NCBI RefSeq assembly: GCF_036320965.1
Contig: NC_092265.1
Span: 2,438,501-2,502,500 of the forward strand
Direction of reading: 5' to 3'
From: Panulirus ornatus
Taxonomy: Eukaryota > Arthropoda > Malacostraca > Decapoda > Palinuridae
Length of the DNA: 64,000 bases
In this document: piece by piece, positions 11,710 through 24,659 of the stretch
How the letters are laid out: each line of letters begins with the position of its first letter
Position numbering within the stretch: the first letter of the stretch is position 1
Position numbers and translations under genes: made by a program
Notes under the pieces: model-generated
Seen by the model: only the letters and a program-made list of their open reading frames with translations
What the model was told of the DNA's origin: nothing
Database searches by the model: none

Positions 11710-12239
11710 CTTTCTGTTTCACGAACTGCGTTGGCGTGTCCTTCCCTATTGAGAGCCTTACCTTACTTTCTCTCCCTCTGGTGAAGCTGGTACACCCGGT
11801 GTTTCTTCACCTAACACAACCTAGAGAAATGGATCCAACGTCACAGAGTTTCCTTTAAAAAAAAAAAATGTGAAAAACGTCGCGCGACAGTTAACACGAC
11901 GCACAGTAGAGCCCGCTCCGTCCTCGTCATCTGGGATGGTTGTCATGCCTTCCACAGTCAAGCACTACCACTAACGACCCGTCAGGTGTGCAGAACGACT
12001 ACCTTGGAGCCACAGAGATGACCCATTCCTCCAGGACTGAGCACAAAATTAAGCTCTTACATCGTCCCGCTGAACTTTAGAAAAGCCAGTTTTTACGCCC
12101 CGCAATAATTCCCTTAATATTTCAGTCTCAGGGTGGGGCCAGCGATATAATCAAAACATGGAGGTAAAAAAAGGACAAACTTAATACAGCATATTGTCAG
12201 GCAGCATTGCCTCCTGGTAAGTATGTCCCGGCGCCGGGG
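11707..12239. other. Unique sequence, no recognised gene
   Basis: Nothing recognisable apart from an A12 run near 11856-11867. Confidence 0.45.
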
Positions 12240-12380
12240 CATGATACGTCAGCATGTGTGACACGACAGCAACATGATACGTCAGCATGTGTGACATGAC
12301 AGCAGCATGATACGTCAGCATGTGTGACACGACACCAGCATGATACGTCAGCATGTGTGACACGACACCAGCATGAGAGA
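12240..12380. repeat. 33 bp minisatellite, 4+ copies
   Basis: CATGATACGTCAGCATGTGT starts units at 12240, 12273, 12306 and 12339, with a partial unit at 12372. The period is exactly 33 bp (11 codons), so the - strand stays open and reads as an 11-residue repeat beginning SHMLTYHAGVV. Units differ by only a few bases, which points to recent expansion. Confidence 0.96.
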
Positions 12381-12491
12381 CGGGTCTCCAGGCCACTTGT
12401 TGATGTCTATTGATGAGGTCGTGAGGGAAACGTGGTCATAACAGCATTTATTGTTTCTCGAGGATATTATTTTCCTGCTTACGTCCTGTTG

Positions 12492-12511
12492 CACACACAC
12501 ACACACACACA

Positions 12512-12576
<65 letters not shown>
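12492..12576. repeat. Compound (CA)n - (TC)n microsatellite
   Basis: CA tract at 12492-12512, two intervening bases, then TC at 12515-12576. Confidence 0.97.
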
Positions 12577-12578
<2 letters not shown>

Positions 12579-13082
12579 TTGTCATTTGTCTTTCCTTCCC
12601 TTTGCCTGCATCGTATTTCCCCTTTAATTACCCTCCTCGAATTCAACCTCGGCTACACCACCCTCTGCCCTTACCCTGAGACACGTACTCTCCCATCATA
12701 GTCCCAAGGTCTTGTCTCGAGGCGTCTATACCACCAGCCTTACTTGGACCTCTGCTCTACCGCCATCGCTCACCGTCCATTACTCAAACTTGTGTCATTT
12801 TCATCCTGTCGACGTAAAAGGTCCAGTCACGATCTTGTGATCAGTTTGAGACTTGTCATTCACCCAGTGGTTGTGAGCGAGGAACACAGACAGTCTGATG
12901 AAAAGCGACAGTATGTCATTTGTATACAAACGAAATCTGCTTTTCTTATTTTCATCTTATCGCCACACGGCTGCTCTCACCAATGTCCAACTGTCGAAAA
13001 ATACTACTGTTCTCGTGTGTTACGGATTTGCATAAAAAAATATTTCCATTGACCTTATGTACGACGTCACGATCACTGGGTA

Positions 13083-13300
13083 TCGAGGTAGCTGTACCAT
13101 GGAAACTGTACCACGTATGTAAACCACTGTAGCAATGCCACAATAGCTGTACCACAGTAGCTGTTGTATCCCGGTAGCTGCACCATAGTATCTGTACCTC
13201 GGTAGCTACACCACAGTAGCTGTACCCCGGTAGTTGTACCACAGTAGCCGTACCATTGTAACTGTACCACGGTAGCTGTACCATAGTAGCTGTACCTGAC
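13083..13300. repeat. 15 bp minisatellite, GTAGCTGTACCACAG unit
   Basis: About fifteen variable copies of GTAGCTGTACCACRG are arranged head to tail. Most steps are 15 bp, so the - strand frames stay open and read as pentapeptide repeats (GTATV/QLPWYSY-like). Each unit contains the palindromic core AGCT and TGTAC(C). Confidence 0.93.
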
Positions 13301-13619
13301 GTTAAGCAAAGCTCGTCTAACCGTGGGAGCGGTGCAGCGAGGGGTGGCGGCCTACCCTCCCAGATATACAATGGGATTTCTTTCTCTCTTTTTTTTTTTC
13401 TGCTACTTAAAGCTGTCGGCCGTGGGCCTGCGCTGCGCCACTCTGGTGTGAGGGTTTTCGTCTCCTTTCGGTGCTCGGGGCTACTGGCGAGTCTCTGTTA
13501 AGACTCTGGAGAAGGCGAGGGCATCGACGACCCTGGGGGACGACGGGGTGGGGGCAAGATATCATCGGGTCAGTAAGGAACCTGCCGGGCGCTTATGAGA
13601 CACTGATTCTGAAGGTTTA

Positions 13620-13828
13620 TATACGAAGGAAAGGTTGGAGTGTAGGAATGTGGGGAGGGAGGGAGGGAGGGAGGAAGGAAGGCACTGAGTTAGGTGAAGG
13701 AAAGAAAGTGGGAGGGAGGGAGGGAAGAGGTTGAGGGAGGGAGGGGTAGGGAAGGAGTGAAAGAGTAAGGGAATGAATGAGTGAATGAGGGAAGGCAAGA
13801 GTGGATGAGGATGGGGAAGAAGGGACGG

Positions 13829-13916
<88 letters not shown>

Positions 13917-14120
13917 GGGGTGAATTATCCAGCCGTCCGTAGTCTGTAGATTAATCATTGTCACTTATGACACCCATTCCATGGAGCTTCACTCACCCCT
14001 CCCCTCCTCACTCCCTTCCCCACCACTCATTACCCAGTCCCCCACCCCCTCCACCCCTCCTTCAATCTCCCCACCATTCACACCAGCCCCAGATGACCCC
14101 CCGATTCCCTCTCTCCCCTT
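13620..14120. repeat. Purine block, (GA)n, then pyrimidine block
   Basis: Positions 13645-13810 on + are nearly all G and A with GGGA repeats. A perfect GA tract of about 83 bp follows at 13832-13915. After about 75 bp of mixed sequence, 13990-14120 is almost all C and T. The polarity switch creates opposed homopurine and homopyrimidine strands able to form triplex structures. The overlapping frames are compositional artefacts. Confidence 0.9.
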
Positions 14121-14785
14121 TTGTATTCTCCCACCAGAGAAGTACTCCCCACCTGGGTGATGGAAGAGTTGGTGACGGCGGCGCAGTGAGCCAGCACTGC
14201 AGTGGCTGTCAAGCTCCACCTCCCTGGCCCAGGTTGCTGTCATATCCTTCTAGAACTACCGCCGGTCACTTTAAAAACATCCACACTCGCCATCACACAA
14301 ACAACACGACAGATGACTCACTCGACTCGTGATTGTTAACTGTCGAACTAGCTGCGGTGAGCACTACGCGCTGACCCTGCCTCACAGTGGAGCCTCCTCA
14401 CATATAGTGTGGATTCTGGTCTCCCGACCCCCACCAACCCCCCAACCCACCCATTAAGCCCACCTACCCAAGCCTTGGACATAAATACCACAGATCTGTT
14501 GCGGCCGAAACAGTTAAAAGATAAACAAATGAATAAACAGATAAAGAAAGAAACAGATAATTGAATATAGATGAAAAATGGGCCACGTATGAAAATAGAT
14601 AAGTATAAAAAAATGATGGATGAATGACTCAAATATGAAGACATGATATAATGACAAAGCTAAACATGATTGTAGTCTTATTGATATCATGATTTATATT
14701 GTACCTTGTTTGATATAGAAATAGATATTATTAGATTTCTATGGGTCTTATCAAGGCATGATGGAATGAAAGCAATATATTCTTT
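14121..14785. other. Unique sequence, no recognised gene
   Basis: No recognisable gene. AT content rises after about 14500. Confidence 0.45.
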
Positions 14786-14861
14786 TTACTACTACTACTA
14801 CTAATTATGATGATAATAATGATAATGATAATAATAATAACAATGATAGTAATAATAATAT
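14786..14861. repeat. Imperfect ACT/ATA/TGA trinucleotide repeat
   Basis: Five ACT units grade into GAT/AAT triplets. The - strand frame reads as a run of Ile and Ser. Confidence 0.93.
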
Positions 14862-15150
14862 ACAGATGAATCAAAAATAATTTTGCATACCAGTAAAGCA
14901 GGATGGTATCTTTAGCAGAATAAGTAGCATTATCATTTACCATCAACTAATTACAAAGTATCAAACATCTAGGCATAATCATTCATGCTGATTATCTAAT
15001 TAGACTAATTAAAAGCGCAAGAGTATAGGTTACTGAGCTCTGATAAAACATTGTGTTAAATGTTTGTATACATTTATGCAAATAACATTATCTATCATCT
15101 CTTGAGGCAGTATGATGCTCTGATAACAACTGCTCCTCAACATACCGAAC

Positions 15151-15650
15151 CCCAGTGGTGCTCACACAGCATAACCGCAGTGGTGCTCACACAGCATAAC
15201 CCCAGTGGTGCTCACACAGCATAACCCCAGTGGTGCTTACACAGCATAACCCCAGTGGTGCTCACACAGCATAACCCCAGTGGTGCTCACACAGCATAAC
15301 CGCAGTGGTGCTCACACAGCATAACGCAAGTGGTGCTCACACAGCATAACCCCAGTGGTGCTCACACAGCATAACCCCAGTGGTGCTTACACAGCATAAC
15401 CCCAGTGGTGCTCACACAGCATAACCGCAGTGGTGCTCACACAGCATAACCCCAGTGGTGCTCACACAGCATAACCCAAGTGGTGCTCACACAGCATAAC
15501 CGCAGTGGTGCTCACACAGCATAACCCAAGTGATGTTCACCCTAAGTAACCCAAGCGGTGTTCAACCTACGAACCTAAGCAGTGTTCACCCAGTATAACA
15601 CAAGCAGTGTTCACCCAGTATAACACGAGTTGTGTTCACCCTACGTAATC
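15151..15650. repeat. 25 bp minisatellite, 15 sharp + about 5 worn copies
   Basis: The unit CCCAGTGGTGCTCACACAGC followed by ATAAC repeats with an exact 25 bp period from 15151 to 15525. Fifteen units differ at only two or three positions: CCC, CGC, CCA or GCA at the start, and CTC or CTT inside. From 15526 the array decays through about five diverged copies to about 15650, giving a one-sided gradient of divergence. There are no unique spacers, so this is not a CRISPR array. Confidence 0.97.
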
Positions 15651-15754
15651 AACTTATCTCGCGGCCATCTTGCTCAGCCAGCGTGATATTTCTCCCTGGT
15701 GACAGCCAGCAACTTAGTCAAGGTCTAATACCATCATTAGAAGGGAGATAACTA

Positions 15755-15756
<2 letters not shown>

Positions 15757-15812
<56 letters not shown>
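15757..15812. repeat. (CT)n microsatellite
   Basis: Perfect CT tract of about 56 bp. Confidence 0.98.
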
Positions 15813-15816
<4 letters not shown>

Positions 15817-16224
15817 TGTGCCCACTACCTAGCGATCTGTCTCACGACCCTCATTTTCTCATCCTTCTCTCTGTCCACACACTTCTCTTCCTTCCTTTTC
15901 CCTCTACCTACCTCGCAATTTGCGATCTGCGTCTTAATAATCCTTAAACGCAGTGGGTCAAATAATAACCAATAATAACATCTTCACAAGGGTCAAAAAT
16001 ATAGGAGTGACAAATTAGATTCTCGAACCTATAATCATGAATTATTCTTTCCGTAATTTCACCACATGTCATTAATAATTCTGGTTGTAACTTCTGATTA
16101 TCATCCAAAAATATTTTCTAATTGCAAACGTTCACAAGTTCATGACGAACATCCTTCCTTAACTACCCGATTACAAGTCTCGGGGTTTGTATTTAGCTGA
16201 TTAGCTGATAAGCTTGACTTATGG

Positions 16225-16399
16225 CCAATGGCCACCCCTTTTTATCGACTGCTTACTGAAAACCCCGTTGTTAATTGGTTTATGAACAGCTTCCCTCATT
16301 GGCCGGCAAGCGACCAATAGCCGAAGACCTCTGAAGGCGGGCAACGCGCTGGGAGGAATTCCTGTGTGCGGTTGTTACGACTGTCTGACCTAGTTCAAA
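16225..16399 (+). promoter_or_regulatory. CCAAT-box cluster with E2F/CHR-like sites
   Basis: Four CCAAT/ATTGG pentamers occur in 94 bp: CCAAT at 16225-16229, ATTGG at 16274-16278 and 16298-16302, and CCAAT at 16314-16318. A GGCGGGC E2F-like word follows near 16337 and TTCAAA, a CHR-like hexamer, lies at 16394-16399. Multiple NF-Y sites upstream of E2F and CHR motifs are typical of animal cell-cycle promoters. A strong 3' splice site 210 bp downstream suggests + orientation. No first exon, donor or start site is proven. Confidence 0.35.
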
Positions 16400-16570
16400 C
16401 AATTCATCTTCAGCTTAGTCAAGCTGGTCAATAAATCTCCCGTGATTACGATAAACCTTTGCTTTACTGATGATCTTAAGTTGGTTTATTTTCTATCACA
16501 AATAACAACACATCTAACACCTGTCCTTGAAAATTATCCTGATCTATTTCTGTAACAATGACGATAGAAT

Positions 16571-16730
16571 GAATCTAATTTCTCTCTCTTTCTCTTCTTT
16601 CTTTTTTCCTAGGATGTCGATATCTAGAAATTCCTTAATGCACACGTGTGGTCAGCTTGATGGGCAAAAAAACGCTACTGGTGGCGTGGCAGTAGCATAC
16701 GAGGGCGGGAGGGAGGGAGGTAGGGAGTGA
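16571..16730 (+). other. Candidate 3' splice site and exon start
   Basis: A branch-point-like CTAAT (about 16574) is followed by about 30 nearly uninterrupted pyrimidines and then CCTAG ending at 16612, a textbook acceptor. The next bases are G-ATG-TCG, giving an open frame of about 38 codons (MSISRNSLMHTCGQLDG...) to TGA near 16729. A GAG-GTAGGG donor-like site lies near 16711. The peptide is not recognised. With no homology or transcript this is only a candidate exon. Confidence 0.3.
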
Positions 16731-19700
16731 GGGGAGGGCGTCTGAGAGAAGCTGGTGTTTAGCCTGCATCCTTCTGCCGTGAAGGCGTCTCTTGTGTCGC
16801 CCCAGAGCTGTGTTACGCTCCTGTCTCATATACCTTGGTCATAGCAGCAGACATACTCGGTGGGGGCTGGGGCGGGCGGGGGGGCGGCTGGATGGCAGAG
16901 CAATCTGGCTGGTAAGATAAAGTGAGCTAATGATCGGAATAAAAGAGACTGGATCCCACACGGTAGTCTGTTATCACCGACATATAATTATCATAGTTGT
17001 TACATTTATTATCGCTTTCTGAATATATGAATATGAATAAGGAGTAACTGTCTGTTTCCCTGTCACACCTTTTCTCTAGAAAACAACACGGCATTACCAT
17101 AAATTAAGAACACACTGAGATAGCCTCAGTAGACAGATATAAACAGCAGTTACAATTAAAATCGAATACCGACTTTATTTAATAACCTCCTCTGATCTAA
17201 AATACGATTTTTATTACTAACATGAATACAGCAAACTGGTTGCGGAATTAACATAAGCTTTAGAACATATAAATATACATATATATAAACCATTACTAAT
17301 GAGGAATTCCGTTCCAGCGATCAGACCAGGTAACGTACTGTTGTTCCTCATGACTTACGTGCACTCTCCCCTGCGTCCATCACGTAACTTTATAAACGTA
17401 AGTAACCAAGAACATATCTGTTCAGTGACTTCTGCATACAAGAGAGAGGTTTTGTATACGAGTCTTTGGAATGCTGCTCCAGAATATCCCTTCAGATATG
17501 AAACATTCTTTTTATATGGCTCTTCCTTTATGTTACAACAATCACCGTATTGCATCATTTCGTTCTAAGTGAAATATTTCGCTTAACCCAATGAATATCC
17601 ATTATATATATTGTAAACTGTAGGGTTGGACTGCAGTTACAAGTGAAACTGCTCCGGAGATGATTCGAGATGTCTGAACCACATAGACGACTCATTAGCT
17701 CGAGGCAGTTACGAACCAGTATGTATTGCGACACCAGTTTGAAGTAGTTGTTTTAAAGCACTAGGTGCGGAGAGCGTAACCACACAGGAGAAAAATGATA
17801 GTTAAGATACCACTGTAGATAGCGCTCCTGGGTCACCGGCTCAAAGAAACTCACACGCGAGATACCAAAACACCAGACCAGAACAGCTTCGAGCCTGATT
17901 CATCGAAGGACCCCCAAAGATATCAAGAGAAGGGCCGTTGATGTTTAGCCACCATGACATTTGATGCATGTACTTGACCTTACCACCGTGTAGGTGATCA
18001 ACTCCATCCACCCGCACCAGGAGCCGGGACAGCCAACAAATTACATATTTACCACAGAGGAAAAACGTATCATCAGTCGTTGAAATGAATAGATGGCTAC
18101 CGTCCAGCGGCAGTCTCCTGCATACCTACCTATGCGCACATCGCATGCATGATCATGTGAAACATGTTTTGGGGCGGAGATGATCAATGGATACATCATA
18201 CAAACAAATTAGTAGCGAAGATTTGAACTTAAGTGCGGAAGTGATGGTAGATGAGGTACAAAGTTCAGATGAGACGTCTTACATCCGTAACGATAGAAGG
18301 AGATGGGAGAAAATTATGCCCCCACGACTCTGAAAGCTAAATTACCTTTATGATATCTGGAAGACACCTGGCAAATTATCAAAGATACAAATTACATAAT
18401 TGTGACACTGTAACAACTTAAATTACCTTTATCAGTTTCTATCATATTCACTGCAGGAATCATTTTCCGATACTTATGACAGTCTGCGTCTGGTTTCACA
18501 GGGTATCTATCGGTATCTGAGATACAGTCAACGAAACTGACACAGATACGGTCTGATCTGCACGTAATTTACCTTGGGAGTGATGCCTGGTTGGTGGATG
18601 GGAGGACGTGGGTGACTCCCGCGGCTCCCTTTACTCAAGTTAGCCCGCTGGGGACGGCAGGCTCAAGCTGACTACCTACCACAAGTAGCAGCTCCGTCAG
18701 GCTATACTGAACCTACTACTTATGTACTCAAACTCTCCAGTCCACGAGCGTACACTATCTAAAACTTTGGAGACGAAGTTTCTGACGAAGAAACTGAATA
18801 CAGAACAAGACTTGTGTCCTTCCAAAACATAAGTAGTGATAAATACGTCAAGGTCTGAGACACTACACACAATATAGTGAATATGTTATAAATATACTAT
18901 ATTGAGTTGTACACCCACATCTGGAGAGAGATTTTGAGAACGTGCCATTATGCCATATCTCAGGATGTGGGATTCACTTGCTTTTAAAACCGTATCGAAG
19001 TAGACATAAGTTACGAATCACTCTCAGAACTTCTACGTTGGCGTAACCGCATATTACAGAGTAGTGCTGGGCTACTTTATCAACATGAGTGTTTGGCTAG
19101 TCAACATTACTACACATGCCAAATTGTAGCGCACCACAAAAATACCCTTCTGTTTCACTCGGCAATATATTCGAAACCCTGAATGAAGCGACGCAGTGTG
19201 GGAGTGACATCCTCGTACATCATATAATGCAGGAACCTAGCCGTATTGTAGATGGGGTCCCTTTTCTTCAGAGAGAATATGCAGTCTTCTGAATTATGCA
19301 TTCCCTCGTGTCTTTAAATTTCTTTATTACGAGCGTCGCAACCTTGCCGGGGGAGGGGAGCCTTTCCAAGTTGGTGTAAAACATTAGACAAACCAGAGAG
19401 TCATGAGGGGTAAGACCGGGAGCGTATAATATGTGTTTAATAGATACGTGTGAGTTTATTGTCCAACCTTGTCCACACTACTGGGAGACTCCCTCCCCTT
19501 CTCTCCTGGGTTACACCCGCGCCCTCTTACGGTCGTAGCTTACAACCTATTATCATCAGCTTTGTGCCTCGTTTGACTATTATTCTTTATGCTTTTTCTT
19601 GATCTAATTCTTCAATTTCTTCTCAAAAGTCAACTCTCTTTTTTTCCTTAACTTCCTCCCTTACTTTCTTCATCCAGGTTTTCTTTCTTCAATTCCCTTT

Positions 19701-19800
19701 TCTTGGGATTCTTCTTCCATGTACTGGACGTCTCCTTTATCTCCATATCATCAAAATGAATATCAAAGGTCAATGTAGTTTGTCATTCAGAAATAAACAG
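16731..19800. other. 3 kb of unique sequence, no recognised gene
   Basis: The longest microsatellite-free stretch of the first third. Frames at 17299-17568 (+) and 17355-17558 (-) overlap and have no recognisable domain. Base composition is even, with no repeats or RNA genes seen. Exons too short to recognise cannot be excluded. Confidence 0.5.
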
Positions 19801-19869
19801 CAATACATACATACATACACACACACATACATATACAAATGAATATATAAACAAATACATGTAAAGAAG

Positions 19870-19957
<88 letters not shown>

Positions 19958-20032
19958 GTAGATAATGAAATATAGAAAAAACTCCTGAAGAGCCGTACAC
20001 GCACATCACTACATACATACATACATACATGC
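19801..20032. repeat. (CATA)n, (AC)n, (AT)n composite
   Basis: CATA units at about 19804-19835, AC at 19870-19892, AT at 19893-19954, and CATA units again at about 20012-20030. The matching tetranucleotide on both sides makes a loosely symmetrical block. Confidence 0.93.
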
Positions 20033-22324
20033 ACCTCCAATATAGAAGCTGGTGTGAGGTTCCTCACTGAACCTCCGTATCACATGTCACTCAGGGTTTT
20101 TGCCTCGGCATTTTGACAGGGACGATCCGCCCTCCTGTAAATTATTGGGCAGAATTCCTCTTAAATTTCAGGGTAAAACCGTGGCGGTTCTGGCACGGGT
20201 CAGTAAACAGATGTAAAATGGCAAGATAGACTTCACTTCAATATCTATATTTACTGTTTATGTGGCGATGAGTCTTCAGTACTATCACAACAGACACTTA
20301 CTTTGTGACGACAGTGTCGTGAGGATTACCCATATTTTGAAAGATATTTGTCTTGTGAGGAAACGGCAGATGATAAAGTGACGGATTCATACCTGAATTG
20401 TGAACATTAAAGGCAAAGTCATGTTACCGTACTGAATAATATAATATATTTGCTTTCTATATACTTCTTTTTTTCTGACATATTCCAAATCCTCGATTGC
20501 AGAACATGAATATGCAATGAAAGTCTCCGCAATCTGACACTTGCATTAACAGACGTAACTAATTACCTTTCTGTTCTGTTAAAGGAATTCGTTTTTCTTT
20601 CTTTTTTTTTCATTGTCGCAGAGAACCGTTGGCACAGGATGACTTCCTCATCCCTGACGCAGAGGAAGGACTCTTAAGCGGATGGTCAGGCGCAGACACT
20701 CGCAGTCTAACGAAAGAAAATAAATCAATCTTTGGCTCAGGGATGAAGTAATGTTGTGGACTTAATTGAAACTGAAACGTCACTAATGATATAATGGAGG
20801 TAAAACAAATACTCATGAAATGTCTGAAAAATCTTTGGGTTAGATTCCCCTCGCTCGACGTAAGCCACACTGAAGTTGTTTGTATCTGTGAATTCGCACG
20901 TTTCCGTGCGACCTTGTCAAGAGAGCCAAGACCTCTTGTCTCCTCCTCCCGCACCTCAGGTCTGAGTGACTTAAGCTCCCTCCTTCCCTTTCTCTCTGGA
21001 TCCACTGCTTCACGAGGATCTCGCTCCCAGCCCCTCACACACCTCCTTACCTCTCACTTGTTTACTTACACTCAGAACTCACCCAAGGCTCGCTGGAGCG
21101 GTTCCTGTGAACCAGCCATCGCACGAAATACCTCTCCACTGGATTACCTCAAGTCTCTCGTCTTGTTCCTTTCTTTCCATAAAACCTACCTGAACGAATC
21201 ACAACCCGAGTCGGTGAGCACAATGCTTCGTGCAAGACTTCGTCAAGCAATTCCTCGAGTTTCCCTAAGATGTGAGGGCAAGGTGCACTCAGGCAGGCTC
21301 TGTGACTGCGGTGTCTCTTTTGTTACTAAGTTAAACACGGAGCGGCTACAGTAAGTGAGCCTTAAACTCCATTGTCATGTTGGTACACACCGTTGAGGAA
21401 ATTGTCCATAAAAAAGTGTTTTCTTTACAAGCTTCCGCTAAACACCGCCACACCTATGTTGCCCCAGCATCAAGTGTGTGTGTGGACACTGCACGCCAGC
21501 CAACCCTCACCCCCGTCCTGACCTCTCTCACACACCGCCCACCCACAACCCCATCCCCCTCCCAAGCCGCTGCCAATATGATTTGATTTATGCTAAAGAA
21601 CGCGACCAACAGTGACTTCTGTTATCGGGTTGGTGAAGTGGCAGCAACAGTGGGTGTGAATAAGACCCGGTCTTCCTGTGTCATGGTGTATGAAAAAAAA
21701 ATGTATTTTGGTATATATCTGTGATACAAAATTTTGCGAACTTTCAATTTAGCTAAATCACCCTTCCCCTCCCTCTCTCCCTCCCTCCCTCCCTCCTCAC
21801 TACTCTGGCTCGTCCCTTTTTAACACTCTCCTGGGCTGTGTCAGGTTTGGAGGTAGGTAGGGAGGGAGAGGAGCACATATAGGACTAGTGGTGGCTGTTG
21901 GGGGGTTTGGGGGTAGGGGAGGTTGAGGGGCGCAGGATGGGGGTCGAGGAAGGGTGTGACTACATATGAGTACCTACGACAAGACTTGACCATCTCATAT
22001 CATGAGGTAAAGTAACATCTCACTGGAGGTACTTATAGGAAGGTACATCCACCCTCACCCTCGACCCTATCGACCGTCCCCATCCGGTCTTGTATCCACT
22101 TCTCTACCTACCATTTATCCCACCCCTCACCCCGCTACACTACCATATAACCCCTCCCTATCGCCCTTAACATCGTAGCAGAAAAACGGAAACGCATCGT
22201 CGGTATGATGGCGTCACAAGCTCAAAAAAAATATATAATGGATTATGACAGACCTTAATGCAGGCCATTGAGGACACTTGAAAAGTCCTGTTCCCTCGAA
22301 ACTGCCGCCTCGTAGTTGACCAAC

Positions 22325-22329
<5 letters not shown>
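20033..22329. other. Unique sequence, no recognised gene
   Basis: Contains the longest non-repeat frame of the window, 20794-21354 (+, 186 codons, Ser-rich), overlapped by a 142-codon frame on the other strand. Neither shows a domain, signal peptide or membrane span, and about one frame of this length is expected by chance in 64 kb. A CT-rich block lies at 21760-21800 and a G-rich block at 21850-21950. Confidence 0.5.

Positions 22330-22406
<77 letters not shown>
22330..22406. repeat. (AT)n microsatellite
   Basis: Perfect AT tract of about 77 bp. Confidence 0.98.
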
Positions 22407-23652
<1,246 letters not shown>

Positions 23653-23781
23653 GTTTGCGATTTATATGTAAAAAGGTTGTCAACACCACTAACTAAGCAA
23701 CGTGTTATGTATTTCCTTCTTTTACTCTACAGTGGAACGTTGGTGTCTTCACTACGTACATTTAGACGTAGTTTATTGACA

Positions 23782-23785
<4 letters not shown>

Positions 23786-23836
<51 letters not shown>
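23786..23836. repeat. (CT)n microsatellite
   Basis: Perfect CT tract of about 51 bp. Confidence 0.98.
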
Positions 23837-23838
<2 letters not shown>

Positions 23839-23969
23839 GTATCAACAAGGCAGAACAAGCACGCCAGGGACGCCCAAGTCACACGGTATATGATTCCGAT
23901 GCAAATCCGGGACGCCCAGCCCAGCCCAGCCCAGCAGGTGATGATGTATAATAAGTTAGTATTTGTGGC

Positions 23970-24110
23970 GGCCTGGGGAGAGGAGGAGGGAGGGGGGCTA
24001 CTCTCCCTCCCTCCCTCTCTCCCTCCCTGTCTCTCTCTCTCTCTTCTTCCCCTTTCCTCTGCCACAAATCCCCCTTCCCTCCTCCCCCATTCCCCCTCCC
24101 CCTCTCTAAC
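23970..24110. repeat. Purine then pyrimidine inverted block
   Basis: GGGGAGAGGAGGAGGGAGG (about 23976-24000) is followed after a few bases by CTCTCCCTCCCTCCCTCTCTC, an imperfect inverted repeat, and then a further 80 bp of almost pure pyrimidine. Confidence 0.8.
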
Positions 24111-24258
24111 ATCCCACTTAGCCATGGCTGATTTAACCACAAAAGACACAGTGACTCTAATACCGCACCGTTCCCTCCCTCCCCCTGGCACACGGCAGGA
24201 GCGGTCTTCGCCCTTGTGCACAGCTTCAGGAAGTCTCATTTTCCCCGACCTGGAGTAT

Positions 24259-24346
24259 GGGGGGGGGGAGGATTTCCGTGATCAAAAAGGAAAATCACTC
24301 TTACTTAAACCCGTCATAACAACCGCGATAGTAGAAGCGCCTCTCT

Positions 24347-24376
<30 letters not shown>
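24259..24376 (+). repeat. Poly-G tracts including G30
   Basis: A G run of about 10 lies at 24259-24268 and an uninterrupted run of 30 G at 24347-24376. Four or more G-triplets are available in one strand, so this is a strong intramolecular quadruplex candidate. It is also a likely site of sequencing length error. Confidence 0.9.
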
Positions 24377-24378
<2 letters not shown>

Positions 24379-24659
24379 CATCATTCCAGTATGGGCTGGG
24401 TAAAATTGGCTTTATACAAGTGGACATAAAGGATGGATTAGTAACCCACGGAGGTGCTGTTTACGCCCCTGTGTCTCCTCCAAAGCGACCAATCACCCAC
24501 CTGGCCGGCCATGTCGAGAAGGATCAAAATAATTTACAGATTCAGGGAAATCGCTTGAATTATATCGGGGCATCAGAGAGGAGCCAGTCATGGTCGGCCG
24601 AGGTCTGCATGACTAGCAGCGGCCCCTGTGTGGCAGGAGGCACATTGTAACGTGAAGGG

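Noticed and set aside
15151..15650. CRISPR-like regular array
   Set aside because: Units are contiguous 25 bp repeats without unique spacers, and the context is eukaryotic.
20794..21354. 186-codon + frame, overlapped by a 142-codon - frame
   Set aside because: No domain, signal or splice context; a frame this long is expected about once by chance in 64 kb, and both strands being open points to composition.
23677..24429. 250-codon + frame, longest in the window
   Set aside because: Built from a CT tract, a pyrimidine block and the poly-G run (Ser/Leu, Pro and Gly stretches); no domain.
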